DNA of 38,379 nucleotides from JAQBGV01 sp032128395 (GTDB lineage: Bacteria > Planctomycetota > UBA8108 > UBA1146): positions 1-38,379 of the forward strand of contig JAQBGV010000114.1 in the NCBI GenBank assembly GCA_032128395.1, given 5' to 3'. Numbering within the stretch: the stretch's first letter is position 1; the number at the start of each line of letters is the position of its first letter. Positions 1-7,730 of this stretch are shown piece by piece. The notes below the pieces were generated by a model. The model did not search any database and had not been told where the DNA came from. It worked only from the letters and a program-made list of their open reading frames with translations. The translations under genes were made by a program, and so were the position numbers.

Positions 1-1533
1 GTCGAGGGCGAGGTCGCGGCTCGCGAGCTGACGGAGGTATCGCATCAGCTCGGTCTCCGAGCGATAGCGGTGGAAGATCGGGTGCTCGAGGATCTTCGAG
101 GTGCGCTCGAGCGGCGCGGGGCTCTGCGCCTCGACCGACGCGAGGATCCGGTCGAGATCGAATTCGCGCGCGGAACCGCCAAATACCTCGAAGAGGTCGG
201 CGAGGTCCTCTTCCGTGACGGTCTGGTCGAGCGCGATTCCGATTCCTCCGCCAGCGAACTTCCGCAGGTTGATGCTGCGCTGTCTCGCGTTCGAGTGGAT
301 CTCGGCGCTCCCCGTTCCCTTCGGGATCACCTTGATCGCGTCGAAGATCGGTCCGTCCTGCACTTCGTGCCCGAGGGAACGGAGCGCCACGCGGAGCGCG
401 CGGGCCTGGAGCTGGATCCGCCGGGCGATGCGTCGCAACCCCTCCGGACCGTGGTAGAGCGCGAACGCGCCCGCCGCCACGGCGAGCAGCACCTGAGCGG
501 TGCAGATGTTCGACGTCGCGCGGTCGCGTCGGATGTGTTGCTCGCGGGTCTGCAGAGAGAGCCGCAGTGCCGAGCGACCCTCGGCGTCCTTCGACACCCC
601 GACCAGGCGGCCGGGAAGCATCCGCTTGTACTCATCGCTGGTCGCCATGTACGCGGCGTGCGGTCCTCCGAAGCCGAGCGGAACGCCGAAACGCTGGGTC
701 GATCCGACGGCGACATCCGCCCCGAATTCGGCGGGGGGACGCAAGAGCGTCAGTGACAGTGGATCTGCCGCGACCACGACCATCGCGCCGATGCCGTGCG
801 CACGCCCGCAGAATCCCTCGTAGTCGTGGACGATCCCCTCGGTGTCGGGGTACTGCAGGAGCACTCCGAAACACCCGTTCGGGAACGTGAAGTCCTCGTG
901 GTCTCCCACCCGCACTTCGATGCCGAGGGGCACTGCGCGCGCCTGGACCACGTCGATCGTCTGCGGGTGACACTTCTGGGATACGAAGAAGATGTCGCCG
1001 GCGGTGGAGCTTTTCTCCTGCACTCGATGGCAGAGGGTCATCGCCTCCGCCGCCGCGGTCGCCTCATCCAGCAGCGAAGCGTTCGAGATGGGGAATCCGG
1101 TCAGGTCTGAGACGACCGTCTGGAAGTTGAGGAGCGCCTCGAGTCGTCCCTGGCTGATCTCCGGCTGATACGGCGTGTAGGCGGTGTACCACCCCGGGCT
1201 CTCGAAAATATTGCGTTGGATCGCGGGGGGCGTGACGCAGGCGTGGTAGCCCATCCCGAGGTAGGAGCGGAAGACCTGATTCCGTTCGGAGAGCTCGCGG
1301 AGGTCTTCGAGGGCTTGCGCCTCGCTCCGCGCCTCGTCGATCTGGAGTGGTCGGTCGGTGCGCAAGGACCTCGGAACCGTCTGATCGACCAGCTCGGCGA
1401 GCGAGCCGACTCCGATCGCCTCGAGCATGGCCGGAACCTGGGAGTCCCGGGGGCCGAGGTGGCGGTCGACGAACGGCTCACGGGCGCGGATCTCGTCCAT
1501 GAGGGACGGACGCGGAATTTCACGATTCGGCAT
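1..1533 (-). CDS. gcvP: Glycine dehydrogenase (decarboxylating), P-protein, N-terminal part
   Basis: The PLP-dependent P-protein of the glycine cleavage system decarboxylates glycine and passes the aminomethyl group to lipoyl-GcvH. The gene runs off the left edge, leaving the first 511 codons. Translation of the minus strand gives family landmarks: FVDRHLGP near residue 19, LGMGYHACVTP near residue 92 and GWYTAYTPYQPEISQGRLEA just after it. The last residues visible (LMRYLRQLASRDLALD) are the hinge that in one-piece P-proteins of about 950 residues leads into the PLP-binding half, so I infer the fused homodimeric form rather than the split GcvPA/GcvPB form. The PLP lysine is outside the window. 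The ATG at 1533 is chosen because AGGAG lies about 6 bases upstream and the N-terminus aligns with the family. It is divergent from pruA across 232 bp. No gcvT or gcvH is visible. Confidence 0.95.
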   Translation of the reverse strand, partial: MPNREIPRPSLMDEIRAREPFVDRHLGPRDSQVPAMLEAIGVGSLAELVDQTVPRSLRTDRPLQIDEARSEAQALEDLRELSERNQVFRSYLGMGYHACVTPPAIQRNIFESPGWYTAYTPYQPEISQGRLEALLNFQTVVSDLTGFPISNASLLDEATAAAEAMTLCHRVQEKSSTAGDIFFVSQKCHPQTIDVVQARAVPLGIEVRVGDHEDFTFPNGCFGVLLQYPDTEGIVHDYEGFCGRAHGIGAMVVVAADPLSLTLLRPPAEFGADVAVGSTQRFGVPLGFGGPHAAYMATSDEYKRMLPGRLVGVSKDAEGRSALRLSLQTREQHIRRDRATSNICTAQVLLAVAAGAFALYHGPEGLRRIARRIQLQARALRVALRSLGHEVQDGPIFDAIKVIPKGTGSAEIHSNARQRSINLRKFAGGGIGIALDQTVTEEDLADLFEVFGGSAREFDLDRILASVEAQSPAPLERTSKILEHPIFHRYRSETELMRYLRQLASRDLALD

Positions 1534-1765
1534 CGAAGCTCCTGCGGACAGGGGTCGGATTCGAGCTTGGATCCGAGGGGCCCTACGGACCTCTCGACCC
1601 TCCAGCGGCCAGCGAGGACCGGGGAGCTCTGAGGAAGATGCAACTCTCAGGGTATCGGTGGTCCCGCGATCCGGCAACCGGACCCAGGGCCCTTCGCCCC
1701 GGGTGGGGTGGAATCAGTCTCCCTGCTCCGTTCTAATCGCGGCGGAACAGAGAGAAGGAACCGAG

Positions 1766-3394
1766 ATGTCGAACACTGTATTTCGCCTCGCTACTCCCGG
1801 CAACGAGCCGATTCTCGAGTACCGCCCCGGGACTCCGGAGACGCTCTCCCTGCAGTCCCGAATCGACTCCCTCTCCGCGGAGACGATCGAGATCCCGTGC
1901 ATCATCGGGGGGCGAGAAGTCACCACCGGCGAGTTGATCGAGGTGCGCCTCCCCCACGACCACTCGAAAGTGATCGCACGCTATCACTCCGCGACTCCCG
2001 CCGTCATCGCGGAAGCCCTGGTCGCAGCGCGGGAGGCTTGGCAGGAATGGTCGGAGACGACTCCCGAAGTCCGGACCGCGATCTTCCAGCGGGCGGCGGA
2101 CCTCCTGGCCGGTCCGTGGCGCGACACCGTGAACGCCTCGACGATGCTGTGTCAGTCGAAGACCGCGTACCAGGCAGAGATCGACGCGACCTGCGAGCTC
2201 GCCGACTTCTGGCGGTGGAACGGCTACTACGCACTGAACGACATCTACTCCTCGCAGCCGCAGAGTGCGCCGGGAGAGTGGAACACTCTCGACTACAGAC
2301 CGCTCGAGGGATTCGTCTATGCGGTCACCCCGTTCAACTTCACGAGTATCGCGGGGAACCTCCCCGCGGCTCCCGCGCAGATGGGGAACGTCGCGATCTG
2401 GAAGCCGTCCCACGCGACGGTCTACTCGAACTACTTCGTGTTCCGCGTCCTCGAGGAGGCGGGGGTACCGCCGGGAGTGATCCAATTCCTCCCCGGCCCC
2501 GCGGCCGAGATCACCGGACAACTCCTGGCGGACCCCGGGTTCGCCGGCCTGCATTTCACCGGTTCCACCTCGGTCTTCCAGGGACTGTGGCGCGAGATCG
2601 CCGAGCGTCTCCCCAACTACCGTAGCTATCCCCGGATCGTCGGCGAGACCGGGGGCAAGGATTTCATCTTCGTTCACCAGAGCGCCGACCCTCAGGCGAC
2701 CGCGGTCGCGGCGGTCCGCGGCGCATACGAGTACCAGGGGCAGAAGTGCTCGGCTGCGAGCCGAATGTACGTGCCGCGTTCCCTGTGGGGCGACCTCCGC
2801 GATCGGATCGTCGAGATGATGCGCACGATCCCGATGGGGGATCCGCGCGACTTCTCGAACTTCGTCGCCGCAGTGATCCACGAACGGGCGTTCGAAGAGA
2901 TCACCGGGTACATCGAGAGCGCGAAGTCCGATCCCGGAGCCGAGGTGATCCAGGGGGGGAACTCGAACCGCGAGCGCGGGTGGTTCATCCAACCGACCCT
3001 CATCGAGTGCACCGACCCGAAGTACCGCACCATGAAGGAGGAGATCTTCGGCCCGGTGCTCTCCGTCTACGTCTACGACGACGACACTCAAGACGATGCA
3101 TTGACCCTTTGCGACGAGACCAGCCCCTACGCCCTCACCGGCGCGGTGTTCGCCCGCGATCGACTCGCCGCCGAGAAGATTTCCCGCCGGCTTCGCCACG
3201 CCGCCGGGAACTTCTACTTGAATGACAAGCCGACCGGTGCGGTGGTGGGACATCAGCCGTTCGGCGGCGCGCGCGCATCGGGGACCGACGACAAAGCGGG
3301 GAGTCCGCTCAACCTACTCCGGTGGGTCGCACCACGAACGGTGAAGGAGAACTTCCTGCCACCGACCGATTACCGCTATCCGCACATGGGATAG
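1766..3394 (+). CDS. pruA: L-glutamate gamma-semialdehyde (1-pyrroline-5-carboxylate) dehydrogenase
   Basis: An NAD-dependent aldehyde dehydrogenase (542 residues) that oxidises glutamate semialdehyde to glutamate, the second step of proline catabolism, in the cytoplasm. The sequence shows the ALDH fold from end to end: the N-terminal P5CDH-type region, VTPFNFTSIAGNLPAAP (substrate/NAD region), FTGSTSVFQ, the general base Glu294 in GETGGKDF, the nucleophile Cys328 in GQKCSAASR, and EEIFGPVLSVYVY. The wording of these motifs matches the mitochondrial ALDH4A1-like, stand-alone form. No proline dehydrogenase domain is fused and no putA-like gene is adjacent. The ATG at 1766 is preceded by AGAAGGAA. 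The open frame extends upstream to 1427, but that part overlaps gcvP and has no family match. It is a single gene, transcribed away from gcvP. Confidence 0.93.
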   Translation: MSNTVFRLATPGNEPILEYRPGTPETLSLQSRIDSLSAETIEIPCIIGGREVTTGELIEVRLPHDHSKVIARYHSATPAVIAEALVAAREAWQEWSETTPEVRTAIFQRAADLLAGPWRDTVNASTMLCQSKTAYQAEIDATCELADFWRWNGYYALNDIYSSQPQSAPGEWNTLDYRPLEGFVYAVTPFNFTSIAGNLPAAPAQMGNVAIWKPSHATVYSNYFVFRVLEEAGVPPGVIQFLPGPAAEITGQLLADPGFAGLHFTGSTSVFQGLWREIAERLPNYRSYPRIVGETGGKDFIFVHQSADPQATAVAAVRGAYEYQGQKCSAASRMYVPRSLWGDLRDRIVEMMRTIPMGDPRDFSNFVAAVIHERAFEEITGYIESAKSDPGAEVIQGGNSNRERGWFIQPTLIECTDPKYRTMKEEIFGPVLSVYVYDDDTQDDALTLCDETSPYALTGAVFARDRLAAEKISRRLRHAAGNFYLNDKPTGAVVGHQPFGGARASGTDDKAGSPLNLLRWVAPRTVKENFLPPTDYRYPHMG

Positions 3395-3778
3395 ATCGTG
3401 AGTCTGAGGGCCCGCATTCGGCCAAGTCTCCGCTTTTTTCGAAGACTTTTGGAATTCCGAACGATCACCCGCCCGCAAATCTTCCCGACCCACGACAGTT
3501 GAATCTCGTGCGTGGCAAGCTCCGTGCCCGCTCCCACCGTGTAATTTCGTGCGTCACCAACCCCGGCGAGCTTCACTGATTCGGCCCCCCCCCGCGAGCG
3601 ATCGCGTACATCCTGCTCGGCGCCTGGGGTGCGGTTCCATTCCCGTTTCCTGCATCCGCGAAATCGACTCCACCGAGCGGCCAAGAGTTTCCTCCGAACG
3701 CTCTCCCAGGCCAGAGATTGTCCGCGTCCCGACCCTCGAGACCATCCTAGTCTCAATAGGATCGGGAGGTGCCGTCCG
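3395..3778. other. Gene-free gap between pruA and the cytochrome operon, with a weak terminator
   Basis: No convincing coding region on either strand. Near its start, AAGTCT (3424-3429) and AGACTT (3443-3448) can pair around a T-rich loop and are followed by TTTT, a possible but weak intrinsic terminator for pruA. The remainder must carry the promoter of the five-gene operon that starts at 3779, but I could not assign -35/-10 boxes with confidence. I looked here for the TTCCGGATCGA repeat found near the Rrf2 gene and did not find it. Confidence 0.35.
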
Positions 3779-5125
3779 ATGGATTCCATGACCCTCACCA
3801 TCGTGGTGGGGTGCATCGTTCTACTCCTCGTTTGCCTCGGCATTTGGCAGCGCAGGATCGACCGTCGCGAGACGCTGCGTGTCGTGCGGGAGATCCGCGA
3901 CGCGAAGACTAGTGGTACAGCCCGCGCGATCGCGCAACACCCGCAGATCGATCCCATCGCCTGCATCGGCTGCGCGAGTTGTGTCACGGCGTGTCCCGAG
4001 TCCGGGGTGCTCGGCGTCATCGATGGCATCGCGCGCGTGATCCACGGATCGAGGTGCATCGGTCACGCCAAGTGCGAGGAGGAGTGCCCCGTCGGCGCCC
4101 TGAGGGTCGGCCTCGGGGACACTTCCGCCCGCGAGGACATCCCGACCCTCGGTGACGACCTCCAGACCACGGTTCCCGGCCTCTTCATCGCGGGCGAACT
4201 CGGTGGGATCGCCCTCATCCGCCATGCGATCGACCAGGGCCGCCGGGCCGCGGACGCCGCGGCGCTTCGGGCACGCACGCATCCCGCGGACTCGAGCCTC
4301 CTCGATCTCATCATCGTCGGCTCCGGGCCGGCCGGGATCTCCGCGAGTCTCCGGGCGCTGGAACTCGGTCTGCGGTTCCGGACGATCGACCGCGACGATC
4401 TCGGCGGCACGGTCCGGAAGTACCCCAGGCGCAAGCTCACCCTGGTGCAGAGCGTCGATCTCCCCCTCCACGGCAAGATCAAGGGGCGCGAGTACCGGAA
4501 AGAGGAGTTGATCGAGCTCTGGGAGAAAGTGGTCGCGGAACACAACCTCCCGATCACCGCCGGAATCTCACTCCTCGGAGGGCGGAGCGAGGGAGACACC
4601 GTGGTCGCCGAGACGAGCGCCGGGGAGATGCGCGCGCGCTCCCTGATCCTGGCCCTCGGTCGCCGCGGAACTCCCAGGACGCTCGGGGTCCCCGGCGAGG
4701 ACCACGAAAAGGTCCAGTACCGATTGATCGATGCGGCCTCGTACAGTGGCAATCACATCCTCGTGGTCGGAGGGGGCGACTCTGCGATCGAGGCTGCGAC
4801 CGCGCTCGCGAACCAGCCGGGGAACCGGGTGACCCTCTCCTACCGCAAGGATCGATTCTTCCGGCTGAAGAGTCGCAACGCCGAGCGCCTCGAGGAGTAT
4901 CGTAGCCAGCAGCGAATGCGCGTGATCCCCCGCTCGGACGTCGAACAGATCGAGCCCAACCGCGTGATCCTCAAGCTCCGCACCTCGGTGGATGAGAAGC
5001 GCTTCCAGCTCGAGAACGACTACATCTTCGTGTTCGCGGGTGGTGAACCGCCCTTCCCGCTGCTGCATCGTTTCGGGATCGGATTCGGATCGAGTTCGCT
5101 GGTCGGAGAGGGAGCGACCACGTGA
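3779..5125 (+). CDS. Membrane-anchored FAD/NAD(P) oxidoreductase with two N-terminal Fe-S motifs
   Basis: Predicted cytoplasmic electron-entry protein of the operon (448 residues). Residues 5-23 form one hydrophobic helix followed by RRIDRR, so by the positive-inside rule the rest faces the cytoplasm. Next comes a ferredoxin-like segment: CIGCASCVTACP supplies four cysteines (62, 65, 68, 72), while CIGHAKCEEECP has His96 where the second cysteine is usual (Cys93, Cys99, Cys103 remain). Residues 132-160 resemble the FAD-closing motif of thioredoxin reductases (VPGLFIAGELGG). The FAD dinucleotide motif GSGPAG (181-186) and the NAD(P) motif GGGDSA (331-336) follow. No redox CxxC of true thioredoxin reductase is seen. 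Likely role, inferred: oxidise NAD(P)H and pass electrons through the Fe-S clusters to the cytochrome b encoded next. The ATG at 3779 has GGGAGGT about 8 bases upstream; upstream in-frame codons lack a ribosome site. Its stop overlaps the next start (GTGA). Confidence 0.82.
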   Translation: MDSMTLTIVVGCIVLLLVCLGIWQRRIDRRETLRVVREIRDAKTSGTARAIAQHPQIDPIACIGCASCVTACPESGVLGVIDGIARVIHGSRCIGHAKCEEECPVGALRVGLGDTSAREDIPTLGDDLQTTVPGLFIAGELGGIALIRHAIDQGRRAADAAALRARTHPADSSLLDLIIVGSGPAGISASLRALELGLRFRTIDRDDLGGTVRKYPRRKLTLVQSVDLPLHGKIKGREYRKEELIELWEKVVAEHNLPITAGISLLGGRSEGDTVVAETSAGEMRARSLILALGRRGTPRTLGVPGEDHEKVQYRLIDAASYSGNHILVVGGGDSAIEAATALANQPGNRVTLSYRKDRFFRLKSRNAERLEEYRSQQRMRVIPRSDVEQIEPNRVILKLRTSVDEKRFQLENDYIFVFAGGEPPFPLLHRFGIGFGSSSLVGEGATT

Positions 5126-6240
5126 TCGATCCCGACGAGGAGGAACTGTTCGTCATCCTCCCGGACGAGTTCGCTCTGGATTCACCCCCGAGCGAGATCG
5201 CTCCCCGGCGATTCTCCCCCAGCTCGCCGTCGCGGGTCTCAGCGTCGCAGGTTTCAGTGGCGCGAGTTTCAGCGGGGGCTGTCCTGACGGTGCCAGCTGC
5301 GCCATCGCTGATCTCGCCGTCCCTGGAACTTCCGCCGCCGCCTCTCCCCGCAACTGTCCCGGCACCCCCGGCGGCCGTGCCCGTAAAAGGCTCCGGAACA
5401 GCATTCCCCCTGGTGCTCGGCGTCCTTGTGACCGCACTCCTTTTCGGAGTCCTCGCCTGGGGGTGGTCCTACTACGAGCTGCCCCTCGAAGCGCGCCCGA
5501 CCCACCCGAAGCACGAGGCGCTGCGTTCCTCGGGCACGATCGGTCTCACCCTCGCGATCGCGGGGACGGCGCTGATGCTCCTGAATCTCAGCTATCTGTT
5601 GCGCAAGGCGTTCCTCTGGTTGCAACGCATGGGGTCCCTGCGCAGCTGGATGGCGTTCCATGTCCTCACCGGTCTCGCCGGCCCCGCCATGGTCCTGCTC
5701 CACACCGGATTCCTACCGACGAGCGCACTCGGCACGATGAGCTTCGCGTCGATGCTCGTCGTAGTGACCACCGGGGTGATCGGACGCTACATCTACTCTC
5801 GCGTCCCCCGGTCCCTCGCCGGCCGCGAGCTCGAACTGGAAGAAGTCCGTCGCCGTCTCGGAGAGGTGCACAGGCAACTCGCGGAGTTTGGCGTCGATGC
5901 CAGGCGCCTGGATGGGTCCGGGATCGCGCCGCCATCGCGCAGCATCGTCGCCGCGGTGGTGTCCATCGCCACCGGGGATCGCGGCCTCCGCCGACAGTGG
6001 CGGAAGTATCGACAGGTGGTCCGCTCCTCCCCGAGGATCTCTCCACACGCCCGGGAGGTGTTGCCCCTCCTGCGGCGCGTCTTCCGTGAGGGGCAATGGC
6101 TCAGTCGCTACCACGAGCTGCGGTCGCTGATGGGGACTTGGCGCTTCCTGCACCGTTGGCTCGCGATCGTCATGCTGATGCTCGCGGGATTCCACATCTA
6201 CGTCGCGGTACGGTTCGGCGATCTGTGGGTGCTGTCATGA
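5122..6240 (+). CDS. Diheme transmembrane cytochrome b (ferric-reductase-like)
   Basis: Inner-membrane electron carrier (372 residues). The first 90 or so residues are acidic and then Ser/Val/Pro-rich, low in complexity and presumably cytoplasmic. Hydrophobic helices follow at about 94-114, 137-158, 174-196, 200-222 and 342-364. Two helices each carry a pair of histidines 14 residues apart, His180/His194 and His344/His358. This spacing is the classic arrangement for two b hemes stacked across the bilayer. A charged loop of about 115 residues separates the two helix groups. I infer that it carries electrons from the Fe-S flavoprotein across the membrane to the multiheme cytochromes. The start is GTG at 5122, overlapping the previous stop by four bases; the stop overlaps the next ATG (ATGA). 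It lacks flavin and NAD domains of its own, consistent with these being supplied by the preceding gene. The exact family within the cytochrome b proteins is not certain. Confidence 0.75.
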   Translation: MIDPDEEELFVILPDEFALDSPPSEIAPRRFSPSSPSRVSASQVSVARVSAGAVLTVPAAPSLISPSLELPPPPLPATVPAPPAAVPVKGSGTAFPLVLGVLVTALLFGVLAWGWSYYELPLEARPTHPKHEALRSSGTIGLTLAIAGTALMLLNLSYLLRKAFLWLQRMGSLRSWMAFHVLTGLAGPAMVLLHTGFLPTSALGTMSFASMLVVVTTGVIGRYIYSRVPRSLAGRELELEEVRRRLGEVHRQLAEFGVDARRLDGSGIAPPSRSIVAAVVSIATGDRGLRRQWRKYRQVVRSSPRISPHAREVLPLLRRVFREGQWLSRYHELRSLMGTWRFLHRWLAIVMLMLAGFHIYVAVRFGDLWVLS

Positions 6241-7730
6241 GTCGCATCCTCGCGCACCGCAACGCCCCGCTCCTCGTCGGAATCCTCGCGCTCCTGGCGA
6301 TCGCTTCGGTGATCCTCGTACGCGCGCCACTCCCCGCGGGGCTCGCCTCTGGTCACGCCGCGATCGCTGAGCTCTCGCACTGGAACGGTTGCGTCCAGTG
6401 CCATACCGATAAGGGCCTCGACGCCGGTTGCCTCGCCTGCCACGACGTCATCCAGGCGCAGCTCGACGAGGGCAAGGGGTACCACGCCTACCTCGGAGAG
6501 ACGACAGAGGTCGATCGTTGCTCCGAGTGCCACCTCGAACACTACGGCGCGAAGTTCGACGCTTCTGGCGAGTTCGCTTGGCGCGACCTCGACCGGGACG
6601 CATTCGACCATCCACACGTCGAATTCGGGCTCGAGGGTGCTCACAATGCTCTCGAGTGCGAAAGCTGCCACTCGCCGGAATTCGCGCCGGTGGTCCACAC
6701 CGCCGACTTCCCGAAGATCCTGCGAGTCGGGACCTTCCTCGGCCTCGGCCAGGGGTGCAACGACTGCCACGAGGACATCCACGCGGGAGGACTCTCCCCG
6801 GAGTGCACCGAGTGCCACGATCAGGAGGTCTTCCGCCCGGCGTCGAAGTTCGACCACGACGAGCACTACGAGCTCGGTTGCGCGCACGATGAGGTCGCGT
6901 GCAACCTCTGCCACCTGATTCCCGCGGCCGACGCGATGGCGGAGGTTCTCTCGCTCCCGTTCGCGGAGGTGCGCGGCGGGGAGTGCCTCGAGTGCCACGA
7001 GACGCCGCATCGCGTCGCGTTCTCGGCGGACTGCTTCGACTGTCACCCGCAGGAGGCTTGCGCGTGGCGCGAGGGGCAGGAATCGATGACTCCGCAGCTG
7101 CATGCAGAGACCGGGTTCCCGATCGGTCGAGCCCACACGGACGTGGATTGCGACTCCTGTCACCCGCGGATCCTCGAGTACACCTCCCGATTCCCCGATC
7201 CGACCGCGCCTGGCTACCAACGGGAGTCGGATGCGTGTGAAGGGTGCCACGAGGACGAACACCACGGGCAGTTCGAAGGGCGATACGCGCGTTGCCGCGA
7301 CTGCCACACCGAGCACGGGTTCAATCCCTGCGAGTTCACGATCTCCGACCACTCGGTGTGGCCGCTCGAAGGCGCGCACCTCGCGGTCGCCTGCGACCAC
7401 TGCCACGTCGTCCCCCTCGGGCGAGAGGTGCGCCTCTATGTGGGGGTCGCGACCGAGTGTGGCAATTGCCATCGCGACCCTCACTTCGACCAATTCGCCG
7501 AGTCGGCGGGGGGGATGGACTGCGTGCGTTGCCACTCCTCGATGGAAACCTGGGTCGCACCCGGATTCGATCACGACCGCGATTCGCGATTCCCCCTCGA
7601 TGGGGACCACCGCGATGTGAAGTGCGAGTCGTGTCACCTGACCAACGAACAGCCGGACGGTCGCAAGATCGTCCACTACCGACCCCTCGGTAGAGAGTGC
7701 GAGGACTGCCATGAGCGACCGGTACGCTGA
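6237..7730 (+). CDS. 17-heme periplasmic c-type cytochrome (cytochrome c3-like)
   Basis: 497 residues with 17 CxxCH heme-binding motifs by my count, from CVQCH near residue 52 to CEDCH near the C-terminus, about one heme per 29 residues. Many additional histidines lie between motifs and could be distal ligands for bis-His hemes. The N-terminus has a positively charged start and a hydrophobic segment (about residues 10-28) that acts as a signal peptide or anchor, so the hemes lie in the periplasm. The CxxCH-dense pattern is that of the cytochrome c3 superfamily; I see no catalytic domain such as nitrite or hydroxylamine reductase. Inferred role: periplasmic wire from the cytochrome b to the outer-membrane components. 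The ATG at 6237 overlaps the previous stop. The open frame continues upstream to 6096 but that part is inside the previous gene. The last 20 bases overlap the next gene. Confidence 0.9.
   Translation: MSRILAHRNAPLLVGILALLAIASVILVRAPLPAGLASGHAAIAELSHWNGCVQCHTDKGLDAGCLACHDVIQAQLDEGKGYHAYLGETTEVDRCSECHLEHYGAKFDASGEFAWRDLDRDAFDHPHVEFGLEGAHNALECESCHSPEFAPVVHTADFPKILRVGTFLGLGQGCNDCHEDIHAGGLSPECTECHDQEVFRPASKFDHDEHYELGCAHDEVACNLCHLIPAADAMAEVLSLPFAEVRGGECLECHETPHRVAFSADCFDCHPQEACAWREGQESMTPQLHAETGFPIGRAHTDVDCDSCHPRILEYTSRFPDPTAPGYQRESDACEGCHEDEHHGQFEGRYARCRDCHTEHGFNPCEFTISDHSVWPLEGAHLAVACDHCHVVPLGREVRLYVGVATECGNCHRDPHFDQFAESAGGMDCVRCHSSMETWVAPGFDHDRDSRFPLDGDHRDVKCESCHLTNEQPDGRKIVHYRPLGRECEDCHERPVR

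Noticed and set aside
1733..3253. Minus-strand open frame opposite pruA
   Set aside because: Shadow of a gene with all ALDH catalytic residues; no family resemblance in the antisense product.
3629..3778. Longer N-terminus for the FAD/Fe-S protein
   Set aside because: In-frame start codons exist up to 3629, but the ribosome site GGGAGGT and the membrane helix at the very start favour 3779.
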